44,289 nucleotides of DNA from Chitinophagaceae bacterium (GCA_016786745.1 JAEUVS010000016.1:1-44289); one strand, 5' to 3'; shown: positions 33,110 through 41,894, counted from the stretch's first letter. The notes: generated by a model from the sequence alone, not told the origin. Made by a program: numbers and translations.

Positions 33110-33457
33110 ATGAAACAATATTCGCTTTTACTATTGGTATGCTTTATTGGAGCATCAGCTTGTGCAACCGAAGGAAATATTGTGCAAACTGAAAATCGAA
33201 CAAATAGTTTTCGCGACACAACTTACCGGATAACATCTTTCCAAAATTTCTATGGCTATGAAATTTTCATAAACAATCAACCCGTGATTCGCCAGAAAAA
33301 CGTTCCTGGCGTAGCTGGCAATCACGGTTTTGTTACGAAAGCCGACGCCGTCAAAACGGCAAAGCTCGTTATAAAAAAACTAAAGCAGGGAATGATGCCC
33401 CCTTCTGTTACCCGCTACGAATTAGACAGCATGAAAATAGTATTGCCTCATTTATAA
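33110..33457 (+). CDS. DUF4907 lipoprotein-like protein
   Basis: A 115-residue protein with signal MKQYSLLLLVCFIGASAC and a possible lipobox cysteine at C18. The DUF4907 core is seen in GYEIFINNQPVIRQKNVPG and the segment GFVTKADAVKTAKLVIKKL. Function is unknown. The family is often found beside kelch-repeat secreted proteins in Bacteroidota, and here the kelch gene follows after 10 nt. Confidence 0.8.
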   Translation: MKQYSLLLLVCFIGASACATEGNIVQTENRTNSFRDTTYRITSFQNFYGYEIFINNQPVIRQKNVPGVAGNHGFVTKADAVKTAKLVIKKLKQGMMPPSVTRYELDSMKIVLPHL

Positions 33458-33467
33458 ACTTTCTGTT

Positions 33468-35417
33468 ATGAAAAAATCATTACGCAGAACAGCTTTGAAG
33501 CGATCATTGTTACCGGTTTTCGTTATAGCGAGCTTACTGGCATCCGCGCAGGAAGACAACTGGAACCGGAAAGCAAATTTTTCCGGGGGAGTAAGAATGG
33601 GCGCCATCGGTTTTAGTATTGGTCATAAAGCATATCTCGGCACCGGATTTGGCGTTGGTGGCGGCAACTCAGAACTCAAAAAAGATCTCTGGGAGTATGA
33701 TCCTGCATCGAACACCTGGTCGCAGAAGGCCGATTTTCCGGGCGGACCGCGATACTCTGCAACTGGTATAGCCATTGGAAATAAAGGTTACGTCGGAATG
33801 GGCTTTGCATCTTTCTATTCTAATTTAACCAGGGATTTTTGGCAATACGACCCGGTAAAAAATGTTTGGAAGAGAAAGGCTGACTTCGCCGGGACACCAA
33901 CAGCGCATACAGCCTGCTTCAGCATAGGAACCAAAGGTTATGTCGGCACAGGCAGACCTGATGGCGGATTATCTACAAATGAATTCTGGGAGTACGATGC
34001 TGCAATTAATAAATGGAAGAAAAAAGCAAATTTTGCCGGCGCTGCCAGATTCGGTGCAACCGGATTTTCTATCGGAAGAAAAGGTTACATAGGTCTGGGT
34101 GAACTCGGTGGAAACGGTGTAGTTTTTTTGAATGATTTCTGGGAATATAATCCCGCGCAGGATAAATGGCTGCAAAAAGCGCCTTTCAATGGTGGAGGAA
34201 GAATACTCGCAACAGGTTTTAGCATCGCCAGGAAAGGCTATATGGGTTTAGGATCTACTTTAGGAATAGGCGGCGGAGGTTTGAAAAATGATTTTTGGGA
34301 GTACGATCCTGCATTCAATACCTGGACCCGGAAAGCCAATTATGAGGGTGGAACCAGGCAGGAGGCAGTGGGGTTCGCCATTAACGATAGAGGTTATATT
34401 GGTACTGGAGGCGACATCGGTGAGAATCCAGGGAGGGCGGACTTTTGGCAGTACATCCCGGAAGGAACAAAACGAAATACAAATACTGTAACAATTCCGG
34501 GCACCGCTAACCCGTGGCTTGCTGGCATGCCCAATGGAACAGCATCAGAACCTGGCGATTTTGCACCGGCGAATTCACCGGTGCTGGTAAAGCTAAAACT
34601 CAGGCCCGGATCCTACATAGAAATCTCCCACGTTACAGGAACCACTTCACATGGCATCAGTCCCATTCCGTTGGTCGGACCGGAAGGATGCCTCAACTTA
34701 GATCCATGCATTTTTGACAACATCGCTCATGAGGTTGGCGCCGAACATGGCAAGTCGGGCTTAACTGCACCGATCAGTAGCCTCGTTGGTGTTTTCCTTG
34801 ATGACAGGGTGCCGACATTTCCGGCGCCGGCAGCTTTGAATTTCAGTTCTCCGCGCTCACGGGACTATTTCAAGTTGGCTCCAAAATTGAAGCAGGTATT
34901 TTTTATCGGGAACGGTAGGACAAGCAGAGGTGTGCAGCAAAAAATCGTTGTTCCTCTTCGCGCCACGCGATTATTCCTCGGAACAATGGATGGCATCGAA
35001 TGGAACAATAACAGGGGTGTTCTCCACGCAACCGTAAAAGTTGAAAAGCGACACAACAAATTCAACCAGCACAAAGACGGCGACATGAACATAAGTAACG
35101 CTTCGGTTCTGGAGGGAAATGCCGTTGAAGAAGAAACCGTGCATTCATTCAACATCAGCATTTCGCCTAATCCCTTCCGGTCAAATACGCTCATACATTA
35201 CGAGATACCAAACGATGGCCATGTTTCGATAACATTATTTGACGCATACGGCCGACTACTCAGCACTCTTGCCAACGCTCGTCATGCAAAAGGGGTATAT
35301 ACGACGGCTCTAAGTAGTGCGGGCCTTGCAAATGGAATGTATTATTACCAGGTGAGATACACAAGCAACGAAACTGGTGTGCAGATAAAAACCGGGAAAA
35401 TAATGTTAGTTCGTTGA
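33468..35417 (+). CDS. Kelch-repeat protein with lectin-like domain and type IX tail
   Basis: A 649-residue secreted protein. After the signal peptide come about six kelch repeats (roughly 30-330; each has the pattern FWEYDP..N.W..KA.F.GG.R..A.GF.IG.KGY.G), a beta-propeller. A second domain (about 345-540) has strands such as LKLRPGSYIEISHVTG and ends LFLGTMDGIEWNNNRGVLH, which resembles the LecA/PA-IL-like beta-sandwich motif FLG..DG...N..G. A type IX sorting tail (about 560-649; ISPNPFRSNTLIHYEI, GMYYYQVRY) closes it. The lectin-like assignment is moderate. It is the last gene of the operon and a terminator-like hairpin follows. Confidence 0.82.
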   Translation: MKKSLRRTALKRSLLPVFVIASLLASAQEDNWNRKANFSGGVRMGAIGFSIGHKAYLGTGFGVGGGNSELKKDLWEYDPASNTWSQKADFPGGPRYSATGIAIGNKGYVGMGFASFYSNLTRDFWQYDPVKNVWKRKADFAGTPTAHTACFSIGTKGYVGTGRPDGGLSTNEFWEYDAAINKWKKKANFAGAARFGATGFSIGRKGYIGLGELGGNGVVFLNDFWEYNPAQDKWLQKAPFNGGGRILATGFSIARKGYMGLGSTLGIGGGGLKNDFWEYDPAFNTWTRKANYEGGTRQEAVGFAINDRGYIGTGGDIGENPGRADFWQYIPEGTKRNTNTVTIPGTANPWLAGMPNGTASEPGDFAPANSPVLVKLKLRPGSYIEISHVTGTTSHGISPIPLVGPEGCLNLDPCIFDNIAHEVGAEHGKSGLTAPISSLVGVFLDDRVPTFPAPAALNFSSPRSRDYFKLAPKLKQVFFIGNGRTSRGVQQKIVVPLRATRLFLGTMDGIEWNNNRGVLHATVKVEKRHNKFNQHKDGDMNISNASVLEGNAVEEETVHSFNISISPNPFRSNTLIHYEIPNDGHVSITLFDAYGRLLSTLANARHAKGVYTTALSSAGLANGMYYYQVRYTSNETGVQIKTGKIMLVR

Positions 35418-35449
35418 CATGCGTATGACAATACAATAGCAGTTGAACT

Positions 35450-36499
35450 TTAGCAGGTCATTTTCTGAAAGGATGACCTGGTCCTTTTTTCCATTGGGAG
35501 AACTTTGAGATAGATACCCATCGCTTTCACATATCTTCTCACATTCTCCAGGTAAGTAAGCATTAAGCGATGATCCACCGCTTGCTGGGCTTTGACGCTG
35601 TTAATTTTGGCGAAGATATTGGCGCGATAGGCCCTGTATAATAAAAACACATCCTCATCCTCTTTTGATATAACGACCGGGAAACACGAATTATATGTTT
35701 CAAAAAATTGTTTCGAAAGGTCCGGCTCTTCAAAGTGTTCCAAATCCATACACAAAAAAGCAATCTCATTTAATACATCAATTTCTCGCAATTGGCGATC
35801 GAACTCGAGCCGGTCGAATGGAACCGGTTTACTCATTAAATAGATATTACCACTATGTAAATCACCATGACAATCACGAAAGAAGCCGAGATTTACCCGT
35901 TCTATAAGTCGCGGCGTTAATCTCATCGAAGTACGGTTAAAGCTTACGATTGAACGTTCAATCGTCTCAATGATTTCAGGTGATAAGTTCCTGGAAAGAA
36001 AAGGGATCTGTCCGGCGAAGTCATTGAATTTTGCGGTCAGGTCATAGCTTGCATTCGTGTAAATAATACGCGCGTTTGAATGAAAGTTAGCGATCAATTC
36101 TGCCAGCTCATCAATTTGTTTAACTGTTACCCGCCCGTATGGTAACATCACGTTCATCAGTTTACGATTATCCATTGTTCGCATTCTTACCGCATAATCT
36201 ATCACCCGGCCCTTACCTCCTATTTCAATAGTGTTATTTGATTTTGTTACGGGTAATACATCAATATACATGTCCCCGGCTAATTGACGGTTCGAATAGA
36301 ACTCCTGCAAACACAGGATTTTTCTTTTTTCAAGGGACGAAAAATCAAGAAAAGACGAATGCACTGGCCGTTTTATTTTGTATGTATACTTATTGCAGAT
36401 AAGTATCCAGGATATAAAAGTCTCGATAACCTCAGTTACCCGCTCCTCCCCTGGAACGGCAGCTTGCGAGACAATTTGATCAATTTGCTGCCTTGTCAT
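35450..36499 (-). CDS. APH-like phosphotransferase (COG2187 type), kinase half absent
   Basis: A 349-residue protein with an aminoglycoside-phosphotransferase-like fold. The catalytic loop is CHGDLHSGN with H211, D213 and N218, followed by DRLEFDRQLREIDVLNE holding the metal-binding acidic residues. An early ICNKYTYKIKRPV segment supplies the nucleotide-binding Lys. Proteins of this type usually carry a second P-loop kinase half (COG2187 plus COG0645, above 500 residues); here the chain ends after the first half. Function is unknown. It has no recognised box upstream and lies convergent with the kelch gene. Confidence 0.75.
   Translation of the reverse strand: MTRQQIDQIVSQAAVPGEERVTEVIETFISWILICNKYTYKIKRPVHSSFLDFSSLEKRKILCLQEFYSNRQLAGDMYIDVLPVTKSNNTIEIGGKGRVIDYAVRMRTMDNRKLMNVMLPYGRVTVKQIDELAELIANFHSNARIIYTNASYDLTAKFNDFAGQIPFLSRNLSPEIIETIERSIVSFNRTSMRLTPRLIERVNLGFFRDCHGDLHSGNIYLMSKPVPFDRLEFDRQLREIDVLNEIAFLCMDLEHFEEPDLSKQFFETYNSCFPVVISKEDEDVFLLYRAYRANIFAKINSVKAQQAVDHRLMLTYLENVRRYVKAMGIYLKVLPMEKRTRSSFQKMTC
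35454..35490 (+). terminator. Probable intrinsic terminator after the kelch gene
   Basis: CAGGTCAT (35454-35461) pairs with ATGACCTG (35473-35480) and a TTTTTT run follows at 35485-35490. The stem overlaps the last codons of the convergent gene at 35450. Confidence 0.55.
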
Positions 36500-36598
36500 C
36501 TTTTGAAATTTTAAAAATTCTTTTTGGTGGGGGCGGGGCTGTCAGCAAATTACTATGACACATTGCGGAAAACCAATGGTGCAGATCACTAACCTGGC

Positions 36599-36641
36599 TG
36601 AGTTCTGTCAGTATATTATCGCGCAACTAACCGTTAATTTG
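36599..36641 (+). promoter_or_regulatory. Near-consensus box and -7 element of sqr
   Basis: TGAGTTCTGTCA (36599-36610) has one deviation (G in the fourth position) from TGAY-N4-RTCA. TTAATTTG (36634-36641) begins 29.5 nt from its centre, and the ATG at 36656 follows 14 nt later. The exact spacing argues that the site is functional. Confidence 0.6.
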
Positions 36642-36655
36642 TTAAAAGTCGTGTT

Positions 36656-37852
36656 ATGCTAACTAAACATCAAATCGTCATCGTGGGTGGCGGTAATGCC
36701 GGCATCTCCGTCGCGGCGCAGCTGTTGCGAAAACGAAAAACACTTGATATTGCCATCATCGAGCCATCAACGAAACATTATTATCAACCCGCGTGGACGC
36801 TGGTAGGAAGCGGAATTTTTGATGTGAGCAAAACGGTTCGCGAGGAAAAAAAAGTAATGCCGAAGCACGTCACCTGGATTAAAGACAAAGTTTTCACCTT
36901 CGCTCCCTATGCGAACCGCATCGACCTCGAAAATGGAAACCGGGTTAGTTATGATTATCTCATTGTGGCGGCAGGCATACAACTGAACTGGAATGCCATC
37001 GAAGGTCTCGAACAATCACTTGGCAGCAATAACGTTTGTTCAAACTACAGTTTTAAGTATGCCCCTTATACCTTCGAATGTATCCGCAATTTCAAAGGTG
37101 GCAACGCAATATTTCACAACCCGGAAACACCAGTGAAATGCGGCGGCGCTCCACAAAAGATTATGTATATGGCAGCTGATTATTTCCGCAGAAATGGAAG
37201 TCTTGGCAATGCCAATATACAGTTTTGGAGTGGAGGAAGCAGGCTTTTTGCCATACCGGAATACGAAAAAACTCTTTTACAAATATGCGACCGGGATAAC
37301 ATCGGGTTGCATTTCCATACGAAACTCGTCGGGATAAATGGAGCTGAAAAGCTAGCAAAGTTTGTGGGTATCGGCGAAGAGAATAAAGACCAGGAATATA
37401 CGGTTCGGTTCGACATGCTTCACGTTACCCCGCCACAGAGCGCACCCGATTTTATCCGGTTCAGTCCTCTGGCTGATTCTGCCGGCTGGGTTGATGTCGA
37501 CAAACATACACTCAGGCATCGTCGTTTTCCCGACATTTTCTCTTTAGGTGATTGCGCAGGATTACCAACCAGCAAAACCGGGGCGGCAATACGAAAACAA
37601 GCGCCGGTGGTCGTAGAAAACATTCTTAGCGCTCTGCAAAACAAACCGGTTACGGCCATGTACAATGGTTACACCAGTTGTCCGATCGCCACTGGATATG
37701 GGAAATTAATGCTTGCCGAGTTCGACTACGACAATAAACGCCAGGAAACATTTCCGTTCGATCAAAGCAGGGAACGCTGGTCAATGTTTCAACTGAAACG
37801 CTATGTTCTGCCATGGCTCTACTGGAACAGAATTCTTCCCGGCAAAATGTAG
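36656..37852 (+). CDS. sqr: Sulfide:quinone oxidoreductase
   Basis: A 398-residue FAD enzyme that oxidises sulfide to a persulfide and passes electrons to quinone at the inner membrane. The FAD-binding start VIVGGGNAGIS is at residues 8-18. The two catalytic cysteines are C162 (VKCGGAPQKIMY) and C342 (YTSCPIATGYGK), in the contexts typical of the human SQOR-like group. FSLGDCAGLPTSKTGAA is the second FAD motif. The amphipathic C-terminus (RYVLPWLYWNRI) is the likely membrane anchor. Its product would feed the persulfide dioxygenase and rhodaneses of the 5.0-8.5 kb operon, and the promoter carries the same kind of box. Confidence 0.93.
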   Translation: MLTKHQIVIVGGGNAGISVAAQLLRKRKTLDIAIIEPSTKHYYQPAWTLVGSGIFDVSKTVREEKKVMPKHVTWIKDKVFTFAPYANRIDLENGNRVSYDYLIVAAGIQLNWNAIEGLEQSLGSNNVCSNYSFKYAPYTFECIRNFKGGNAIFHNPETPVKCGGAPQKIMYMAADYFRRNGSLGNANIQFWSGGSRLFAIPEYEKTLLQICDRDNIGLHFHTKLVGINGAEKLAKFVGIGEENKDQEYTVRFDMLHVTPPQSAPDFIRFSPLADSAGWVDVDKHTLRHRRFPDIFSLGDCAGLPTSKTGAAIRKQAPVVVENILSALQNKPVTAMYNGYTSCPIATGYGKLMLAEFDYDNKRQETFPFDQSRERWSMFQLKRYVLPWLYWNRILPGKM

Positions 37853-37856
37853 GACC

Positions 37857-37899
37857 TGACGAAAGTCATTCGCACCCTTACCTGCGGTCATTACAATTG
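37857..37899 (+). promoter_or_regulatory. Fnr-like box and -7 element of the hemerythrin-like gene
   Basis: The box TGACGAAAGTCA spans 37857-37868. TACAATTG (37892-37899) begins 29.5 nt from its centre. The gene starts at 37926. It separates this gene from sqr as its own unit. Confidence 0.7.
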
Positions 37900-37925
37900 A
37901 GGCCAGAATTTTCAATTTTTGGTAT

Positions 37926-38360
37926 ATGTCACACGAAAACTTTGTGCCCAGAAAACTTCCCGTATTGGCTGAAAGAAGCCGCGAACACCGGAACAGCCAA
38001 TTGTTTTATTGGAAACTTAAGCAAGGTCTTGGTGATGGCACGAACGTCACCCACCTGCAAAACCTCACGATGGCCTATTGGCAGGATTACATGAAACCCT
38101 ACCTTTTGAGACAGGAGCAAATTCTCCTGCCATTAATTTCCAGCCGATCGCTTGCTGAACAGTTTAAAAAGGATCATTGTGATATCAATGACCTTATTAT
38201 TTCATTAAGTAAGAGTCCCACTCCGTATTCGTTCTCAATTCTTGCGGCGTTTATAGCAAATCATATCCGGTTTGAGGAGGGCTGGCTATTTTCTTATCTT
38301 GAGAAGGCACTACCAGAAGAACAGCTCAAAGCCATCGGTGATCAACTGGACACTTATTAG
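37926..38360 (+). CDS. Hemerythrin-like protein
   Basis: A 144-residue all-helical protein fitting a hemerythrin HHE-type bundle. Likely diiron ligands are H21, E64 (LRQEQILLP), H84 (KKDHCDIND), H113 and E117 (NHIRFEEGW). One usual His is not certain, so iron binding needs testing. Such proteins bind or sense oxygen or NO. Being box-controlled and placed between sqr and the oxidase operon, it fits an oxygen-related role. It ends 5 nt from the convergent cytochrome c gene. Confidence 0.75.
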   Translation: MSHENFVPRKLPVLAERSREHRNSQLFYWKLKQGLGDGTNVTHLQNLTMAYWQDYMKPYLLRQEQILLPLISSRSLAEQFKKDHCDINDLIISLSKSPTPYSFSILAAFIANHIRFEEGWLFSYLEKALPEEQLKAIGDQLDTY

Positions 38361-38365
38361 CTGTG

Positions 38366-38908
38366 TCAGCTCGATTTTTTTACTTCAACCAGCTCCTTCT
38401 TCATATCATTTACCTTAACGGCAAATAGCAGTGAGCCAATCAACAGTATAATAGCCCCAAAAATGGCGGACAATGGCCAAATATCTTTTGTGAGTGACAC
38501 TGGCCGGTAGTTCGGCTTCCTGGTAGTTGGCTTAAAAGCGGCCTTTTGAGCGCCGGCCTCCTTGCTTTCAGACTTGATGAAGGCCACAACATTCTTAATG
38601 TCATCAGCTGTGAGATCGGGATGATCCGGCATTGGTATTCTATTAAACTTTTCATACAATGCTACCGCGTCTTTATCGCCTTTTTTAATCATCGTCTGCG
38701 AGGATTGAACAAAGTTGATGATCCAGTCTATTGATCGTCTTTCATCAACCCCGGCCAAAGCAGGGCCGGTCGCGATCTTGTTAACATTATGACAGGCGGC
38801 GCAACGGGTGGTAAAGATAGTTTTGCCTTCAACCGGCAAGTCGGGGTTAGCGTAAATGTTGCCGCTTAAAATGATCAAAGCCGATAAAACAAGGAACCTA
38901 ATTTTCAT
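38366..38908 (-). CDS. Membrane-anchored cytochrome c
   Basis: A 180-residue monoheme cytochrome c. After a signal peptide (MKIRFLVLSALIILSGNIYA) come CAACH at 36-40 and the axial M93 in RIPMPDHP. A linker and a C-terminal transmembrane helix (about 145-165) anchor it to the inner membrane, facing the periplasm. It is the last gene of the oxidase operon and overlaps the SCO gene by 11 nt. It is a likely electron donor to the CuA subunit. Confidence 0.92.
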   Translation of the reverse strand: MKIRFLVLSALIILSGNIYANPDLPVEGKTIFTTRCAACHNVNKIATGPALAGVDERRSIDWIINFVQSSQTMIKKGDKDAVALYEKFNRIPMPDHPDLTADDIKNVVAFIKSESKEAGAQKAAFKPTTRKPNYRPVSLTKDIWPLSAIFGAIILLIGSLLFAVKVNDMKKELVEVKKSS

Positions 38909-39536
38909 GTCGTAATTTTTTTATATCCTGGATAAAATTAGCAACCTCCTTTTCATTGGTGCCGTTGTAGTAACCGCGGATTCTCCTATGTGTATCGATC
39001 AAAACAAGCTTTTCACTATGAATAAAATCATCAGCGCCGCCGTCACCATCGGTTGCTACCAGCATAAAACCGTTACGGGCTATCCTGTAGATATCTTTTT
39101 TATCGCCGGTCAATAACTGCCAGTTCCCGAGGTTGATTTCAAATTTGTCTGCATACCATTTTAACCTGCTGGCGCTATCTCTTTGCGGATCCACGGTAAA
39201 TGATGTCACGAATAATTCGTTCTCTGCAAATGAAGCCTGCACTTTTTTAAGACTACGTGTCATTTTCGGACAAACAACCGCACAGTGCGTAAAGAAGAAA
39301 TCTACCACCACTATTTTGTTACTCCATTCTTCGCCCGTGGATATTTTTCCTTCCTGGTTCGTCAGGCTGAACCCCGGTATCGTGTGGTAATTCTTTTTAC
39401 CATCAATCACGAGCTCTTTGCCGAATATGGGTAGCGTTGCAAACTGTTGTTGCCAGTAGGCTGATGCGACATATAACGTAATAGGTATGCCAATCACAAC
39501 CGGAATAAAAATCCATATCAGTGAATTTTGCCGCAT
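38898..39536 (-). CDS. SCO family copper chaperone
   Basis: A 212-residue membrane-anchored SCO1/SenC-type protein that delivers copper to CuA or CuB of cytochrome oxidase. The N-terminal anchor is at about 7-27. The thioredoxin-like domain has the copper motif C85-x3-C89-P and the distal H173. The ATG at 39536 follows the subunit I stop by one base; an in-frame ATG at 39557 overlaps that gene and is the alternative. It is placed between subunit I and cytochrome c in the operon. Confidence 0.9.
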   Translation of the reverse strand: MRQNSLIWIFIPVVIGIPITLYVASAYWQQQFATLPIFGKELVIDGKKNYHTIPGFSLTNQEGKISTGEEWSNKIVVVDFFFTHCAVVCPKMTRSLKKVQASFAENELFVTSFTVDPQRDSASRLKWYADKFEINLGNWQLLTGDKKDIYRIARNGFMLVATDGDGGADDFIHSEKLVLIDTHRRIRGYYNGTNEKEVANFIQDIKKLRHEN

Positions 39537-39537
39537 A

Positions 39538-41220
39538 CTATTTCTTTGTACTTTCAATTGGAACGGGATTGTCTGGTGTGAAACCAGGCGCCTTCGGCCC
39601 CGTGTTATTTTTTACGTTAAGAAAAGCGGGAACATAAGCCACTACGAGTATTATCGCCATGACCACAAGCCAAGGCTTGAACTTATCGAACAAAGGAATT
39701 CTTTTCTCATCGTGGTATGCATCACTCACTGGTAATTCAAGCGCAGCTGCGTGTTGTTTCTTTCGCACCATAGTGCCAAAGAACACAACGATATACAGCG
39801 TTCCCGCTATAAACATGATGATACCGCCGATCAATGCGAGCGTTGTCGTTGGCACCCAGTCTGGCCTGAATAATTCGTGATCCGGGTTGAGGTAGGTCAT
39901 ACCCAGGTTGGTTCTTCGTGGTTCCCCGATGAGGCCACCCCACATTAAACCGGTAGAAAAAATTAACACGCCAATTGTCCACATGTAAGGGATGATCACA
40001 TTAACCTTCGGCATAAATATTTTGCGTCCACTCAACTTTGTATAGAGATAGGTGCTCATTCCTATAATTGAAAGAAACACAGGACCGGCTACTGTCATAT
40101 GAAAATGGCCCGGCATCCATGACGTATTGTGCACGACGTTATTCAACTGGTAGGACGCATTCACAATTCCCGTGAGCCCGCCAAAAATGAAAAGGATAAG
40201 GCCCGATATCAGGTAGGCGAACAGGTAGTTGTCTGCGTCGAGATAGGGAAGCTTTTTCATCCATCCAAACCATCCCTTCGATCCTCTTCGTCTTGCTGCG
40301 TATTCAAGCGACGCCGCGAGGGTGAATGCAGTAATAAAACTCGGGATAGTCACACCAAAAGTCAGCATTCCCTGGAAAAATTTTATACCCTGGGTGATTG
40401 ATGGATCGCTGTATTGATGGTGAACACCCACTGGAACAGAAAACAACAGAAACAAGAACAATGCGATTCTTCCGGCAAGATCCGAATACAGTTTGCCACC
40501 CGCAAGTTTTGGAAGCATGGTATAAAACATGATGTAAGCCGGAAGAAGCCAGAAATAAACAAGTGCGTGTCCAAAAAACCAGAATAGCGTCCTGGCAAGG
40601 GTAACATTAACCGTTGGTGTCCACCCCAACGACCACGGCAGCAGCAACACAAGCACCTCGTAAGCTACGGCAAGTGTGCATACGAACCAGATGGTAAAAT
40701 TGATAAGGGTTCCAATAACTGCAAGCGGAGTTTTAGTATTTGGATTTTCATTTTTCCACTTGACATACATCCGCGACCAGTCGAAAAACGAAACCCATGA
40801 ACCGACTATCAGCAGGGCCGCTCCAAGGTAAAACAATGGATGCCCTTTTAAAGGTGGATAAAACGTATACAGCACAGACGCTTTACCGGCCAGCATGGCC
40901 CATGCAGCCATTACGGTTCCTGTGGTCATCAGGGCAAAACTGAACCAGGCAACCTTCCTGTTTGGCTCCTTTTTGAAATAGAACGCTATCGTTGCATGTC
41001 CGAACGCCACTGCAAAAAAAGTCGTTAATACAATCGCGTTTATTACGCCGTGCAACGTGAGACCCTGGTAATAATCGAGTTTCGCAAAAGCCGCCTGTTT
41101 CAATACGCCGGCTCTGTAGATAGTTTGCATTAAGCCATGATAAATACCGAGTGTCAACAACGCGACCGGTATTGACAGTTCCCAAAAAATTAGCCTTTTA
41201 AACGATTTGCTGACTTGCAT
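39538..41220 (-). CDS. ba3-type cytochrome c oxidase subunit I
   Basis: A 560-residue heme-copper oxidase catalytic subunit with about 13 helices. Low-spin heme ligands are H57 and H374, the high-spin heme ligand H372, and CuB ligands H218, H267 and H268; the His-Tyr crosslink pair is H218 and Y222 in GHALVYFW. The GHALVY motif in place of GHPEVY places it in the B family (ba3-like), usually high-affinity enzymes suited to low oxygen. It lies in an operon of small subunit IIa, II, I, SCO and cytochrome c. The control region shares one Fnr-like box with hemN. Confidence 0.94.
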   Translation of the reverse strand: MQVSKSFKRLIFWELSIPVALLTLGIYHGLMQTIYRAGVLKQAAFAKLDYYQGLTLHGVINAIVLTTFFAVAFGHATIAFYFKKEPNRKVAWFSFALMTTGTVMAAWAMLAGKASVLYTFYPPLKGHPLFYLGAALLIVGSWVSFFDWSRMYVKWKNENPNTKTPLAVIGTLINFTIWFVCTLAVAYEVLVLLLPWSLGWTPTVNVTLARTLFWFFGHALVYFWLLPAYIMFYTMLPKLAGGKLYSDLAGRIALFLFLLFSVPVGVHHQYSDPSITQGIKFFQGMLTFGVTIPSFITAFTLAASLEYAARRRGSKGWFGWMKKLPYLDADNYLFAYLISGLILFIFGGLTGIVNASYQLNNVVHNTSWMPGHFHMTVAGPVFLSIIGMSTYLYTKLSGRKIFMPKVNVIIPYMWTIGVLIFSTGLMWGGLIGEPRRTNLGMTYLNPDHELFRPDWVPTTTLALIGGIIMFIAGTLYIVVFFGTMVRKKQHAAALELPVSDAYHDEKRIPLFDKFKPWLVVMAIILVVAYVPAFLNVKNNTGPKAPGFTPDNPVPIESTKK

Positions 41221-41229
41221 GTTTCTACT

Positions 41230-41694
41230 TTATTTAGATTGGGGGTAGTTTACTATTACCTGCGCTTTCATGTTCTGATGACCGGAACCGCAATACTCGT
41301 GGCACACTATATCGTAAACACCCGGTTTATCAAACCTTACGGTAGTTTTGTTTATACTGCCATAGATCGCCATCATATTCACGTTTTTCTGCGCGATATT
41401 AAAACCATGCACTACATCTTTCGACGTAAGAAAAAAATCAACTTCGGATCCAACGGGAACATTTATTTCGGCAGGTTGAAACATCCACATCTGCGCAACA
41501 CCAAACACCTGGTAGGTTTTTTCGTCTATCTTGTTCACCTTCGGTTCAGTATAGGCCTTATCATAAGGCAGACATTCGGGTATGTCGGTTCGATACTTAT
41601 CCCGGGCATATAGTATCGAAAAAATAAACAGGGCGAGTAAAAAGCCGGTGGCTATTATAATACGCTTTTCGATTTTATCAATTATAGCTGCCAT
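41230..41694 (-). CDS. Cytochrome c oxidase subunit II (CuA)
   Basis: A 154-residue subunit with one N-terminal helix (about 11-31) and a periplasmic CuA cupredoxin domain. The CuA ligands are H96 and the cluster C131, E133, C135, H139 and M142 in CHEYCGSGHQNM. The short single-helix form is typical of ba3-type enzymes. I chose the Met that lies after the subunit IIa stop; an in-frame Met 8 codons upstream (41718) overlaps the IIa gene. It precedes subunit I by 9 nt. Confidence 0.92.
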   Translation of the reverse strand: MAAIIDKIEKRIIIATGFLLALFIFSILYARDKYRTDIPECLPYDKAYTEPKVNKIDEKTYQVFGVAQMWMFQPAEINVPVGSEVDFFLTSKDVVHGFNIAQKNVNMMAIYGSINKTTVRFDKPGVYDIVCHEYCGSGHQNMKAQVIVNYPQSK

Positions 41695-41704
41695 TTGTAA
41701 ATAT

Positions 41705-41872
41705 TTAACTACGTTCAATCATTAAAAAATATACACCGAACCAGATGATAAGACACAGGATTACAAGAAGAATAAAAAACGCGATAGCGCCTGAGGGAAA
41801 GAACTTATTATCGTGCTCCCGAATAGGTTCGGTCGGCGCGGATTCGTGTACACGGCCAGGAGAAAATTCCAT
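41705..41872 (-). CDS. Small oxidase subunit IIa-like protein
   Basis: A 55-residue protein with a polar N-terminus, one transmembrane helix (about 30-50) and the segment IIWFGVYFLM, resembling subunit IIa of ba3-type cytochrome c oxidase. It is the first gene of the oxidase operon, just ahead of subunit II. The start at 41872 is the only suitable ATG. On the minus strand TACTTTTG (41902 to 41895) is a perfect -7 element. The function is inferred from position and shape. Confidence 0.8.
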   Translation of the reverse strand: MEFSPGRVHESAPTEPIREHDNKFFPSGAIAFFILLVILCLIIWFGVYFLMIERS

Positions 41873-41894
41873 AACAGCAGTTTTTTAGTATAGA

